64,000 nt of DNA from Progne subis subis (GCA_022316685.1 JAKJHU010000066.1:4833913-4897912); one strand, 5' to 3'. Shown: positions 11,978-23,749, numbered from the stretch's first letter. The notes: generated by a model from the letters alone, not told the origin. Translations and numbers: made by a program.

Positions 11978-12896
11978 CACAGGCTGCAGGGCTGGAGCCA
12001 CCTCTCTCACCTGTGCAGCAAATCCCTAGACCTCTTGCTGGAGAAGAGGAAAGCCCCAGGCCTGGAGGGCTGGTGCTGCCAGACTGGCCAAATTCACAGA
12101 TTCTTATGGTGAAATTTCTGCCCTGTGAGGATCTCATGAACACAGTGAGTTAGAGGAACAGAGAATCCTGCTCCAGTGGAGCCAAAGCCTCCCTAGAACT
12201 GGAATCCATGGTGATTTCAAATAACAGGATTTGGATACTCACCCCACTAAAATCCATATTTCCCTTTATAACCCCAGTGAGGATGTGCACTGTGCTTAGC
12301 CAGGACACAGAAATGTTGATGGGACACTTAACACAGGTTCTCTGTGGCCATTCAGCTGTCCCCAAATCCCATAGAGCATTATCCTTATGAGAATTCCAGG
12401 GGGGATAAATGAGCCCCACTCCTTGAGCAATCCTTCCAGATCCTCGGAGACTGGAAGAAGCACAGAAAAGAGAGATGGCCTCGGGGTTAAAACACAGGTT
12501 TATATCCACAGGAAGAGCAATTCCTGCCACATCTTCCACTGCTGCCTCGCTGCAGATCGGATTACAGGCTTTGGACTGGGAATTGGACACTTGGACTCTG
12601 GGAATTGCTGGAGAGCAGGAGGCCAATCTGCACTTCCCAAAAGGATGGGATGGCAATTCTGCTTGGCATGTGGAAAATCTACTGCAATGCAATGAAGAGT
12701 GACAATTACTATCTTTGTTCAGCCCTTCTGGGGTTGGTAAAACCAGTAAAGCTCTGAAATTGGAGGTTTACACACAGAGAGCACAGGGAACTGATCTAGC
12801 CAGGATGCTGCACAGATCCTGGACCACATGATGGAAGTGAAGCTACAGCCCCTTCAGTCTGTCTGGGATTTGGTGCATACAAGAAAGCAGCAAATT
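11978..12896. other. Unique sequence, no gene seen
   Basis: No recognisable transposon. A minus-strand frame of about 180 codons at 12150-12692 has no domain and is treated as chance. Confidence 0.45.
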
Positions 12897-12916
12897 AAAA
12901 AAAAAAAAACCCCAAA

Positions 12917-12951
<35 letters not shown>

Positions 12952-12953
12952 GC

Positions 12954-13032
<79 letters not shown>
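12897..13032. repeat. Compound microsatellite: A-run, (AAC)n, A-run
   Basis: An A-rich start (12897-12909) is followed by roughly 28 AAC units with one AGC interruption near 12951, and then by about 34 consecutive A (12999-13032). Confidence 0.97.
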
Positions 13033-13034
<2 letters not shown>

Positions 13035-14072
13035 CAGAGTTTTTTGGGCCTGGAAATAATCTTTTCCTTCATTTTAGCCTGGTGAGAACCAGAGTTCCTT
13101 ACCTTGTGCTACACCTGTAAATGAAACAATCCTCTTTCAGGGCAGGTGTACTGAGAGGATACAAAGTGTGGGGTGCGGTGCCCCCAGGGGAGGGAAGTTT
13201 GGAGGGTGAGGAGGGGTGGTGGTGGTCCCACAAGGCTTTGAGTTCATTGCATCCCTCTGCATCCACTGGTGGGTTCAGGCTTGTTTGAGTTCATACAAAA
13301 GGAAAGGTTCGGAATCACATCCCAGAATCTCTTTGGAGGCCTCTACAGCACCATTTAGAGACCTCCCCTCACCATCCAGAGGCTTTGCAATGTCCCTGAG
13401 GTGTTTGAATCCACAGAGAACCATTTTCCTGCCCTTTCTGGAAAAAAAAAAAAAAAAAACCTGGAGCAGGATGAAAAAAAAAAAAAAAATCCTCAGGCTT
13501 GGAAAGGGAAAGAATGGTTCCTGGCCATGTTCCATCCATCCAACTTTCTGTGTCATCAGCTGGGATGTGTAAATCTGCATGAATCATCTGGATGCCTTTT
13601 ATAGCGGATGGAGAGAAAGAGGAACTTCCCCAGTGCAACTCAGCCCAGCTGGGAGAGATGAATTCTGCTCTGGAAGGAGCCATCCCTCTTCAATAAAAGT
13701 AGCTCAGACATAACAACCCAGCCCTCAGCAAGCTGCAGGCAGCAGCAAAAAGTCCCAAATAAACCCCCCCAAAAAACCATCAGATCCCCAAAACAGAAAT
13801 TAGGGTGGAGCAGAGGGGGAGTGATGTGCTTCCCACAGGCCTCAAACCAGCAAAGCTTCACCACCGTGAACGTAGCCAACAGCCTGGGTGTGCTGGAGCA
13901 GGATTTAGGATCAGTGTTGGAGTCCAGGGCATTCCTTTGGTTGCCCTGGAGGGTCAGAGACCTGGGCAGGGGGCTCTGAGACCCCAGCCCAGAGCTCAGA
14001 GAGACACTGGCTTTGATCTCAGTCCATGGGAAAAACTTCCTAAACTGAGAGAGGGTTTGCAGGCCACGGGAG
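13033..14072. other. Unique sequence with two A-runs, no gene seen
   Basis: A-runs of about 18 and 16 bases lie at 13442-13459 and 13474-13489. The rest is ordinary sequence with no exon or transposon recognised. Confidence 0.5.
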
Positions 14073-14558
14073 TGTGAAAAAATAGTAGTTTAGTTCATCA
14101 TAGAGTGAAAAAATAGTAATTTTAGGTTCATAGCATTGGAGTGAATGGGGACAAAGATGGAGAATCTGGGGCGTTGTCTCCTTCTTCTTCCTTCTCCTTC
14201 CCTCACTCCATTTCTGCAGTGACGTTGGCACAAAGTAGTTAGTGAGGATTGGGTCAGTGTATAGATGACCTTTTTAGTAATAGTGATAGACATTGGTAAG
14301 AAATAGTAAATAACGAACACGTAGTAATTAGTATAAAAGACTTAAGGACAGCCCAGCTTGGGGGGAGACGTGAGCAGTCCATGCAGCTGCAAACATCTTG
14401 TTGGACTGTGAGAAATTTGTAAGATAAGAAACAATAAACGAAAAAATGCAACCTTGAAAAATCTACACCTGAAGATTGTCTCTTCCTTCGGCTTGGCTCG
14501 GAGCTGTGCAGGGGGGAAAAAGACCCTGAAACCACCTGAATGTTGGGGAAGCCCCCCA
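14073..14558 (+). mobile_element. Solitary retroviral LTR, ERV class II/K-like
   Basis: The sequence begins with 'tgtgaaaaaatag'. It has a TATA box at 14332-14338 (tataaaa) and an AATAAA polyadenylation signal at 14433-14438, about 100 bases downstream, as expected for U3-R. The U5-like part includes 'cttccttcggcttggctcgg', a phrase I associate with K-type avian LTRs. The 3' end is uncertain; I place it at the CA at 14557-14558. No clear target duplication was found. No primer-binding site or gag follows, so this is a solo LTR. Family assignment is from memory. Confidence 0.7.
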
Positions 14559-15499
14559 GAGCTCCCTGACAGATCAGAATTCGGGTCTGTGTTGTGCCAG
14601 AGGGGCTGTGCTCACCCAGGTCATGGCTTTGCAGCAGTGGAGAAGTTGGAAGGTGTTCAAGAGGATGCAAACCCTCACAGAGTGGTGTGGGCTGTGCCAT
14701 GGCAGGAGCAGCACCCAATTCCCCAGGATACAAGGACAGACCACTGGATTGCAAAAGGATGGGAATATAGCTGCAGATTTTCCTGACAAAAGTGGCTCCA
14801 CCTTTCCCTCCTTTTCCAAAGATGGGGAAAAATCCTGAAAATATTTCCTCTGCTCCATCAGAGGCTCCATCAGCACAAACAGACACACACACCAGCCTAG
14901 ATACACAGCTCTTCGCCAGGGTTTGCTTTTCAGATTTGCCTGTTGACATTTCCCTTCCCTCCTTCCCTCCATCTCCTGATCCTCACTTCCCCCACTCCAC
15001 TGGTGCGACTCAATCCTTTCTACCCTTCACCATCACTGGGAGACCCCGGGCTGCTTTGGAAAATGATAATAAAGTAAAATTAGAAAAAGGGAAGGAGGGG
15101 GGGAAAATGAAAAAAAAAAAAAAAACCACGGGGAAAATGAGCAAAGGAAAAAAAGAGAGATGGGAAAAAGAAGAATGCATGTCAGCTCCTAGCTGCCGCC
15201 GTGCTGGTGCACACTGGTTGCCTTTTGCTCAGCACACGTCAATGCCTCTTATCCTCCAAAGTTATTTCCCCTGGAGTGAACCTATCAAAGATTTTCAGCC
15301 TCTCTGGAGAGAGCAGTTCCAGATAACACTGGATTCCCTTGTCAATTTTTTGCCTACCAGGCTCTGGCAGCATTTTCTACCTGACGCTCTGATCCTGACA
15401 CGCGCGGGCTGGAGGCGTGTGTGTGTGTGTTGTGCGTGCATCTCTGGAGCCCTTTCCCCCTCTTTCTGAGCAGTGCAGATGCTTTTAGACTGCAGAGAG
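14559..15499. other. Unique sequence with A-rich tract, no gene seen
   Basis: An A-rich tract with an A16 run lies around 15095-15130, and a short (GT)n lies at about 15417-15430. No exon or transposon was recognised. Confidence 0.45.
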
Positions 15500-15680
15500 G
15501 AAGGGAAAACCCACTAACATTTGGCATCTGTATACACCCTACTCATCTGTAATTCCTGTAGTGTCTTGCCCTCCTTGTAATTACAGTAATTAATATAATT
15601 ACACTAATAATAATGATTATTATTATTTAGGGTGTGCCAGATCTTTCCTAATACAGCTCCTTCACTGGAAATCCTGGGCC
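15500..15680. promoter_or_regulatory. AT-rich unique block, candidate conserved element
   Basis: Contains 'ccttgtaattacagtaatta' followed by TAATAATAAT-type sequence at 15604-15629, with several TAATTA homeodomain cores. Part of the signal may simply be a short ATT microsatellite, so confidence is low. Confidence 0.2.
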
Positions 15681-16183
15681 TATTTATGTGAAAGAAGTCA
15701 CCGCAAGATTTCCAGATAAATGCTCCCCACAGAAAACCCGCTGCTGCGGCAGCTGGGAATTCTGAAATATCCATCCCCTCTCCTCGCTTGGCTGTGGAAG
15801 CAGTGCTGGAAGGCTCACTCCAGCAGCTCCCCAGCATCTCTGTGGTGGTTCAGACAGGTCTTTTGGCCACTTGTGGTTTATTTTTGGTTGGAGGAGGGAG
15901 GTTGGTATCCCAGGATGGCTTTGGTGCCTCACTAATCCTTCCTTCTCTCTCTGAGGCCACATTCTCCCGGGCACAGGGTGGAATTCCCTGGGATGGGGTT
16001 GTTTATTTGCACGATCCATGATCTCCCAGCTTTCTGGAGATCAGGCTGTGCCCTGGAAGCGGTGTTTCCCCCAAGGACAAAGTGAAACCCCCAGAAGGTC
16101 TCAGTGATGTGGGAATGTGGGAATGTGGGAAGAGGATCCTCGATTGCCTTGATTGAAATGTAGTCACTGTTACCAATATTAAA

Positions 16184-16310
16184 TCATTGAATCACAGAGT
16201 GGCTTGGGTTGGAAGGGATCTCTTAGAAGGGCTTCTGAGTTAGAAGCTCATGCAGTTCCAGCGCCCTGCCATGGGCAGGGACCCCTTCCACTACCCCAGG
16301 TTGCTGTTGG
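16184..16310 (-). mobile_element. CR1 LINE 3'-end fragment
   Basis: Starts 'tcattgaatcacagagtggc', then 'ttgggttggaagggatctc', and later 'ccctgccatgggcaggga' and 'ccttccactaccccaggttg'. These are the reverse complement of the CR1 3' tail. A roughly 20-base interruption ('gcttctgagttagaagctc') sits inside. It is 5'-truncated. Confidence 0.9.
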
Positions 16311-17540
16311 AAAAATGATAGAACCTGAAACCGAGAGCTCTGTTGGAAACTCAGCTGCATAATGCAGCCCCTCAAGAGCAGATCCAGCCCCAGAGAAGAC
16401 GCTTTTAATCGCCAGCTTTGCTCCAGGACCCACCTGCATTGCTCCAGCCCTGTAAATACACTTTGGAGCCCTGGGCTTCCACCTGGTCCCTGCTGTTCCC
16501 CTCCTGGGAGTTCGGACTTTTGTGAATTCCAGGAAGATCCAACAACATTTTAAAGGCAGGATGTGAAATTGGATTATGTGGGACTCAGCCTCTGAGCAGA
16601 GAGAGGTAGCTGTCCTTAAAGGCCAGCAGCTATCTCTCCTTTTTCCCTGCCTGGGACCTTCACTGAACCTTGAACGGTGAAGCACATGGTTATTCCATTT
16701 CACCTTGCAACATTCCTGCTGTAATTGATTATATTTGTCAGCCTACTTTTTTTTTTTCCTTTTGAATGCCGTGAATGGGAGGATGCAGCGCGTCAGTGCA
16801 AAGCAGAGTCACTGCCCTGCAACAATTGTTCCCTGCTATTCCCCGTTCAGTGCTCACAATGGGAGAGATGCATCCAAATAGGACAGAAAAACATCACTTT
16901 GTGAGCCTGAAGTAGGTGTGCAGTATCCAATCCAGCCATCCATCATCTCCCTGCTCTAATCTGCCTAAAGTCAATGGGAGGGAGAGGGGAGAAGCAGGCA
17001 ACAATAACAGTATCATGGTAACGGGGACGGCAGCGCTGGAGGGAACCGCGGGCTCTGGGAGCTCAGGGAGGGCTCTGTGCCCTGGGGAAGCATTAATCAG
17101 GCACAAAAGGGCACGTGCCACATGAGAATAGCTCCGCTATCATCATTATTATTTACTCTGTGTGATGCTTTAGCTCTTCAGGCGGGGCACAGCCTCGGTG
17201 TGTCCCTCCCAAACCCCCAAGTTGCCGTGCGTGGAAAAGAGGAAATTCCGCAGCCCCGTTTCCAGCTCTGCTCAGGGAAGGGCTTTGGGGTCAGACAGCT
17301 TCTGGGGCAGGCTGGAGGTCACTGTGCCCCTGGATATGGAGCCAAGAGGCCAGCTCCATGTGAAGCAACCTTCCCTCCAGAGCCCCAGGGTCATTCCCAT
17401 GGGAATAACGGCATTCCTTATCCTGGCAATGCTCAGCGTGATGGCATGAAGGGAAATGTGGGTGAGGCTAAAAGTTAAAATTATCTCTGAGGGTTTAAGC
17501 TTTGCAAAACCTTCAGTTTCCCCCCCAGATCTTGTCTCGC
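16311..17540. other. Unique sequence, no gene seen
   Basis: No transposon recognised. A T/C-rich run lies at 16747-16763. Open frames on both strands lack domains. Confidence 0.45.
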
Positions 17541-17625
17541 AGAATCACAGAATGGATTGGAAGGGACCTTAAGGGTCACCCAGTTCCAACTGCCCTGCCA
17601 TGGGAAGTTCCACAAGGCCAGGTTT
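17541..17625 (-). mobile_element. CR1 LINE 3'-end fragment
   Basis: 'agaatcacagaatggattgg', 'aagggaccttaagggtcac' and 'ctgccctgccatggg' identify the reverse complement of a CR1 tail. Only about 85 bases are clear. Confidence 0.85.
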
Positions 17626-18399
17626 CAAAGGGAAGCGGGAATGACTCCTGCTCTGCTCTGGAACCCATTCCCGGTGTCATCACAAGCTGCAGTCACAGCA
17701 AGGCACTCCTGCTGTCTCCTCCTATCCCGGGATGTGTCTGGTGATGTCAGAGGCAAGAGGGCTGGCACGAGAGTCGCAGCTCAGACCTTCTGCAAAATGC
17801 ACCACCTCATGTGAACTCAAACATGAAAACTGTCTGGGGCTTTGCTCCCATGGAAACCAGGCCTGAGAGGCACCATTCAGAGCAGTTGTTGAACTCCTCT
17901 AGTCCTCACCAATGCTCGGGTACCCAGGAAGAACCAACAGGGAATCTGCAGTAGGAATTTACACAGTGCAGAGTAATTCCCCAAGGAACAGGATCTTTAG
18001 AGACACTTCCTATAAAAACCCAAACAAATGAACAAACCAAACCAAACCAAGCCCCACATAACAAACCAGGAGCACTTTGGGGCCGCATCCTTCTCTGTCC
18101 TCTCATCTCAGCCTCACAGTCCAGGCTGTCCTCCTGCAAGAGGTGGGAATGACAAGAGGAGAGGAGAGATATCAGAGCAAACACCAATCCCTCAGGATTG
18201 CATGGCTGCTTCTCTGAGGTTTTGCAGGAGTTGCAGGGTGACAGCAAAATGCAGCAAAATGCAGCTCCCAGAGCTGCCAGAGCCGTGATGATGGGGTGAC
18301 AATGAGGGACACAGGAGGAGCTGTTGATGCAGGGGAGATGCTGGAGCAGCCTCAATCCGTTTGGCAAATTGGTGCCTGACACCACATAAAGCTGCGCAC
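17626..18399. other. Unique sequence, no gene seen
   Basis: No recognisable feature apart from a short AAACC-type repeat near 18030-18050. Confidence 0.45.
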
Positions 18400-18440
18400 T
18401 GAGAAATCCAGAATGTGTCTGAGAAATCCAGAGAGTGTCT
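18400..18440. repeat. Two-copy 20-bp tandem duplication
   Basis: 'tgagaaatccagaatgtgtc' is repeated immediately with two base differences. Confidence 0.85.
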
Positions 18441-18570
18441 GGGTGAAGTTTGGCAGGGTGAGGTTTGTGTTTGTTAACGTCTGTGACAGCAGAAGGGAGG
18501 AAACCCTGAGTGTATTCACCAGGGGGAAATCCTGCTGTGTTCCTGCCTGGGCCCCAGTGAGGAATTTCCA

Positions 18571-19003
18571 GGATGCCTGGAGAGGCTACCTGGAGCAGAG
18601 GCTGGCCAGAGGTAGAGAATAAAGGGGGAATTTATTAAAGGCCCTCAGTAGATACACCCTGGGCAGAGCAAGAGCCTGGCAGAGGCTGCACCCAAGATGA
18701 ACGATGGTCACGAGTTTTTCAGCAGACATAAATTTGGTCTATTTGCATAGCAGGGGTTAATTGTCCAATTACAGCTTCAGGTAATGAAGTCACCTTCCCT
18801 CAGTTTGCTCCTCTCCAGTTCACTTTTGTTTGCACTTTTCAGGCCTGAGGCTGTGAGGTGTCCTTGGCTCTCAGGCCTGGAAGGATTGTTTAGTCTGACC
18901 AAACCGTGAAGAGAGCTTACAAACACTCTATACGGGGTTCAGAGTTACACACTAATGCAGTGCAGGATCGGAAAAACATAAAAGCTAAAAACTTAAGCCA
19001 TCA
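18571..19003 (-). mobile_element. Solo LTR, local family copy A (most diverged)
   Basis: Related to the LTRs at 22372, 28301, 34961 and 50539. It shares 'agagaataaag', 'tttattaaag', 'ggttaattgtccaattac', 'agcttcaggt' and an end in 'aaacttaagccatca'. On the minus strand it would begin near 'tgatggcttaag'. The termini have decayed (GGATGCC rather than TGATGCC at the far end). I see no matching target duplication. By eye it is much more diverged than the other four and is probably an older subfamily. Confidence 0.75.
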
Positions 19004-19488
19004 GCTCAGGCTGGATCTGGCTGGCAGAGGTGTCTCCCCCCTGCTCTCCCCGCTCTGCTGTCACACATTTCAGCTCTTTCCAGTCACACATTTGGTGGAT
19101 GGTCACACTCAGTGGTGCATGGACGGGCCTGAGCCCAAATCCATCTTTTGTGCTTTGGTGCCCAGCCCTGCCTCTGCTGTTAGACCTCAATAAGAGATAA
19201 GCTGAGAGGCTGCAAACGCTGCCAGGGTGCTGCAGCTTTATTCAGTTGCAGAGCAGGTGCTTTTTGGGATGTGGTTCTGCAGTTTTCCCTCATCTGTGTG
19301 TGCCCAGAGCCTGCCTGCAAGGTTAACCCATCCCTGCAGGATCAGGAGTGGGAACACCAGTCCTTTCCCTCTCTGCCAACCAGCAGAGGTTCTGCTGCAG
19401 GGAATCTTTGTGCTGGAGGTGTGGCGGCTCAGGGGCGTCCCCAGAGCCACTGGAGCATCTCAGGTGGGATCCGAAAGCGCCAGGAGTC
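19004..19488. other. Unique sequence, no gene seen
   Basis: Nothing recognised between LTR copy A and the TGGA array. Confidence 0.45.
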
Positions 19489-19520
<32 letters not shown>

Positions 19521-20230
19521 ATGGATGGATGGATGGATGGATGGATGGATGGATGGATGGAAAGAAGGATGGATGGATGGACAGATGGATAATGGATGGA
19601 TGGATGGATGGAAGGATGAATGGATGGATGGATGGATGGATGGATGGATGGATGGATGGATGGATGGACAGATGGATAATGGGTGGATGGATGATGGATG
19701 GATGGATGGATGGATGGATGGATGGATGGATGGATGGATGGAAAGAAGGATGGATGGATGGACAGATGGATAATGGGTGGATGGATGATGGAAGGATGAA
19801 TGGATGGATGGATGGACAGATGGATAATGGATGGATGGATGATGGAAGGATGAATGGATGGATGATGGATGGATAATAGATGGATGGATAATGGATGGAT
19901 GAAGGATAGATGGTGGATTGACGGACAGATAGATGGATGGATAGAGGGAGGGAGGGAGGGAGGGAGGGAGGGAGGGGAAGGTAATGGATGATGATTCATG
20001 CATGGGCAGATAGATAAGGGATGGATGGATGGATGGATGGATGGATGGATGGATGGATGATGGATGGATGGATGGAAAGAAGGACAGATGGATGGATTCA
20101 TGCATGCATTCATGCATGGGCAGATAGATAAGGGATAGATGGATGGATGGATGGATGGATGGATGGATGGATGGATGGATGGATGGATGGATGATGGATG
20201 GATGATGGATGGACAGATAGATGGACAGAT
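19489..20230. repeat. Long (TGGA)n array with internal duplications
   Basis: About 740 bases built mainly on TGGA/GGAT, with variants such as GGACAGAT and GGATAATGG and a (GGGA)n block at about 19944-19978. Longer phrases recur. One containing 'gaaagaaggatggatggatg' is at 19560 and again at 19740. A 26-base phrase containing 'tgcatgggcagatagataag' is at 19996 and again at 20110. Open frames on both strands across it are products of the four-base unit. Confidence 0.97.
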
Positions 20231-21030
20231 ACTGATGTTACCCAGCACTCACCATCACTTTAAACCCCACAGTTACCCTAACAAGCTTCCATCCAGCAAG
20301 ATCCTCACTACAGATGCCTGGGAAATGGACCTCTATATTTAGAAACCATTCCGAATTTGGGTTTTCTCTCTGAGGAATTTGTCCAACAGCTTTTTGACCC
20401 TGTGCAAATCCCCGCTGTGAGGATGCAGCCAGCAGAAGCACCCCCCACCTGGAGGATGTCCTGGTGCTTGTTTTCACCTTGTTTTTTACAAAGTGCTGCC
20501 TGCTTGGCAGAGTGGATGCCCCCTGGTTATTGTATCTCTCAGTGGTATCTGTGGTTTTACAGACATCTCCAGGATGTCATTTCTGGCTCTAAGCCACAAA
20601 CTGAGAAAGATTTGCAAGGAAACACAAAACTTTGCAGTGTCTGTGCTCCTGGCTTGCTGCAAATCACTCTTGCCTCCAACACAAATTCATTTTTCAGCCC
20701 TGCACAAACTCCTTGAAGTTGGATTTGCCTCCCCAAACTCCATGTTTTTACCAGCCAGACATAGATATTCGCTGTAAGGGAAGATAAATCCTTCTGTAGA
20801 GTGTCAAAGGACTTGACTCACCAGCTCCAGTGGGGACACCTTTATCTGAGCTGGCTGACTCCCACCTGTGGGGTTTGGGGAGGGAAATTCATCCTCCTCC
20901 TTCCCACACTTCCACAAACACAGGCAGCTACCCCCTCCCCTCACAGCACTATTTAGAAGCTCAGTTAACTAATGGCCTCAAAGTGCTGGCAAGATGGATG
21001 GCACCACAGGAACAAAAGTACTTCCATGGA
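20231..21030. other. Unique sequence, no gene seen
   Basis: No recognisable transposon or exon. Short open frames only. Confidence 0.45.
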
Positions 21031-21092
21031 TTTTTTTTATTAATAATAATAATTTAAAAAAAATTAAAAAAAAAATTAAAAAAAAATAAAAA
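21031..21092. repeat. A/T-rich low-complexity tract
   Basis: A T-run, four AAT-type units, then a series of A-runs separated by TT. Simple sequence. Confidence 0.9.
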
Positions 21093-21379
21093 GCCACCTG
21101 ACAAGATCTGTGGCTAGAAGGGCTCAAGGTGTCAAAAGAGATGGACAGTGAGTAACTGAGAAGGGGACGGGATTCCAATTCATCTCCCAGCTGGCACTTA
21201 TTTCATTTGTATCTCCCCTTCAGCTTGAGGGCCTGAGAAAGAGGTAGGAGAAAGAAATTTTGTTGAGGACTTGTGGATGTCTGTGATAAAGAGCAAAAAA
21301 CCCTCCAGGGCTTGACAGTGACCCTCCTGTGTCTTTGCTGGCTTTGTTATTTCTAAGTTAAAAATCGGGCAGGAAAGTG

Positions 21380-21385
21380 GGAAAA

Positions 21386-21436
<51 letters not shown>
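21380..21436. repeat. A-run followed by (AT)21 microsatellite
   Basis: A dozen or so A residues are followed by an uninterrupted TA dinucleotide repeat to 21436. It is likely to be length-variable. Confidence 0.97.
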
Positions 21437-21437
<1 letters not shown>

Positions 21438-21520
21438 CAGCTAGGAATGACTTTTTTCAGATAAGTTTTTAGTGTCATAAATAAGTGGAGAGGTGAGCTA
21501 AGGCTGCTATTATTATTTTT

Positions 21521-21725
21521 CATAGAACCATAGAGTCACAGACTGGTTTGGCTTGGAAGGGACTCAAAATCCCATCCAGTTCCACCCCCTGCCATGGGCA
21601 GGGACACTTCTTACCCAGGTTGCTCCAAACCCCATCCAGGTAGCCCTGAACACTTCCAGGGATAAGAAATCCACAATTTTTGAGTCCAGACAATTCAGGA
21701 AGGTGCAAACCTCTCTCCAACATAT
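21521..21725 (-). mobile_element. CR1 LINE 3'-end fragment
   Basis: Begins 'catagaaccatagagtcac', then 'ctggtttggcttggaaggga', 'ccccctgccatgggcaggga', 'gttgctccaaaccccatcc' and 'tgaacacttccagggat'. This is a clear reverse-complement CR1 tail including the terminal octamer-like repeats. About 200 bases survive. Confidence 0.93.
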
Positions 21726-22371
21726 TCTTTCCATCACTTTTAGCCCAGGACCCTTTCCCTTGCTGCAGGCCTAGCCAGTGTTACTCCCCTGAAGCACAGA
21801 ATTCCTGCAGGATTTGAGGCTCCTCCGAGCTTTTCTGCAGCAGTCTCACGCCATCATCAGTGCTGTTTGCAGAGCCTGAAATACCTGAGCAGAGCAAATC
21901 CCCCCAGCTCCCAGCAAATCCAATTTCATGGACACGGCTAAACATGTGCGTGGTGTGCTGCTGGATTAATTCCTGGAGATCGCTGCCTCCCCAGCGCTGT
22001 AATTCCAGCTCTTTTCTTGCAGGGGTATTTTCCCATCACGAGGGCCACTCCCGAGGAGCACAGTGGAATGCAGGAGCAGCGTGGGGGATTGTGCTTGGCC
22101 ACAGGTCAGCAGGGCTACTAGAGCTCTGCCTGGGATTGGGCAAAGGCTTGGAGTGAGCAGCCCTGAGAGGTTAATTCTGATTTCACAGATACTGCTGGGT
22201 CGAAAGTCTTCCAGCCGCTCCGAAAATTCCCGTGTGCCACGTCCATTCTGGGGGTTTTTTGTGCAGAATGGATGTGAACAGGCGTAAATCAGTAAATCAC
22301 AGATCCTTTTTGGGTGGAGACAGAGAGGGAAATTTTTATTTGGGAGGAACGATCTGCTGATGCTGTGATGT
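21726..22371. other. Unique sequence, no gene seen
   Basis: No exon or transposon recognised between the CR1 copy and LTR copy B. Confidence 0.45.
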
Positions 22372-22830
22372 TGATGCCTCGGGAAGGCCTGACCTGGAAC
22401 AGGGACTGGACAGAGCTAAGAGAATAAAGTAAATATTTATTAAAAGGCCTTTAGGGTACATCTTGGACAGGACAAGAGCCTGGCCAGGGCTACACCCAAG
22501 GTGGCCCCAAAATGGTCACAAAATGGACGAGTGGTCATGAGGTCTCACACTTTTATAAGTTTTTGTCCATTTGCACATTGGGGTTTTATTAGTCCAATTA
22601 CAGCTTCAGGTTGTGAGGTCTCACCCTTCTTGTTTTCTCCAGTTCTCCATTGTTTATGCTTTTTGGACCTGGAAATTTGTAACAGTTGTCCTTGGTCTCC
22701 ATCTGAGAAAGGATTTGTTTTGCCTCCCTGCTCTGCACAGAGAGCTGAGTGACACTGGATGTGAGCTCAGAACTGCACCCCTGGGCAGCACAGAACCTGA
22801 AAAACATGAAAGCTCAAACTTAAGGCATCC
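22372..22830 (-). mobile_element. Solo LTR, local family copy B
   Basis: The plus strand runs from TGATGCC to GGCATCC, the family's inverted termini with one change. The sense direction is minus: the reverse of a TATA box lies in 'cttttataag', and the reverse polyadenylation signal is 'tttatt' beside 'gagaataaagtaaa'. Closely similar by eye to copies C, D and E. The four bases either side (atgt and acat) are not a direct repeat, so the target duplication is lost or the ends are altered. No internal retroviral sequence is adjacent. Confidence 0.85.
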
Positions 22831-22998
22831 ACATTGCTCCGTGTCCTTCTGCTCTTTGCATTTCTGGAGTGCTTTTCCCCTCTGTGTCCCAGAAAAGCTG
22901 CAGGATTTTGCTGATGTCCCCTGTCCAGCACCACTCCAAAGCTTTTTATCACTGAACAGGTAAAACCAGCGCAGCCCCCTGGCATTCCTGCCCAAAAC

Positions 22999-23088
22999 AG
23001 AATCATCGAATCATTTAGGCTGGAAAATACTCTCAAGTCCACCAAGTCCAAACACCAAATCAGTGCTGCCAAATCCAGCACCCATTCC
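22999..23088 (-). mobile_element. CR1 LINE fragment, outer part split by an LTR
   Basis: 'agaatcatcgaatcatttag', 'gctggaaaatactctcaag' and 'cagtgctgccaaatccagc' match the reverse complement of another CR1 tail subfamily. The match stops at the LTR that starts at 23089 and appears to resume at 23755 with 'tgtccctaa', as expected if the LTR inserted into this CR1. Confidence 0.85.
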
Positions 23089-23749
23089 TGTCCTGGGGTG
23101 ACTGTGTATCCCCAATCGTCTGTTGGGTGCAGGGGGGAGGGCAAGCGCGGTTTGTTTTTCCCCAGGAAAACTCTGCTCATCCGAGTGACCTTGAAGCGGG
23201 GGAGCTGGAACTCGGCGAGACTGAAGAAGCTCTGTTGTTGTTTTCTCGGGCAGTTAGTTTAGTTTAGTGCTAGCATAGTGTTAGATGCTGTAGAATAGCT
23301 GAAGCTTTTTGCTTTTTTTGCTTTCTTCTTTTTTTCTTTTTTTTCTTTCCTTTTTTTTTTTCTTTTTTTTTTGCCCTCTCCTCGGAACTGTTCCAACCTC
23401 TCCGGACTGAAGACCTGGGGAAGCACCGGGGGGCCTCCACAGGGGACCCACCCCACTGAGACCACCAAGACCAGCCCTGCACATCTTTTTTTTTCCAACG
23501 TCAGCGGAGAGAGAGTGGTGGAGCACACTGACAATCTTCAAGAGGAGAGACTTTCTTTAAGTTTGTTATCCCTCCGTAAGCGGCACGAAGCTCTTGTCAT
23601 CGGGTATTGTGCTGGGAGTGCTTTGCCTGTGTAATAAACAGGTTTTTTCCACTTCTCTCTGAGGAAGTTTTTTCCTGAACCTGGTTGGGGGAGGGGAGAG
23701 GGGGGCCCCTTGGGAGGATTTCTCCCAAAATCTGCCTGAAACCACCACA
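23089..23749 (+). mobile_element. Solo LTR (TGTCCTGG family), inserted in CR1
   Basis: Starts 'tgtcctggggtgac' and ends 'tgcctgaaaccaccaca', with flanking 5-base duplications 'attcc' at 23084-23088 and 23750-23754. A T-rich tract lies at 23309-23372 and AATAAA at 23633-23638 in 'gtgtaataaacagg'. It is the same type as the minus-strand copy at 61458-62089. A 5-base duplication fits class I or ERV-L-type integrases. No internal genes adjoin it. The duplication extends by chance into 'tgtcc' on both sides, so the left edge is slightly ambiguous. Confidence 0.85.

Noticed and set aside
11366..12143. Two overlapping minus-strand frames of 214 and 226 codons
   Set aside because: Both are products of the 23-base minisatellite, whose unit lacks stops in all phases of that strand.
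19271..20248. Long frames rich in Met-Asp-Gly-Trp or His-Pro-Ser-Ile
   Set aside because: Direct translation of the TGGA tetranucleotide array in both orientations.
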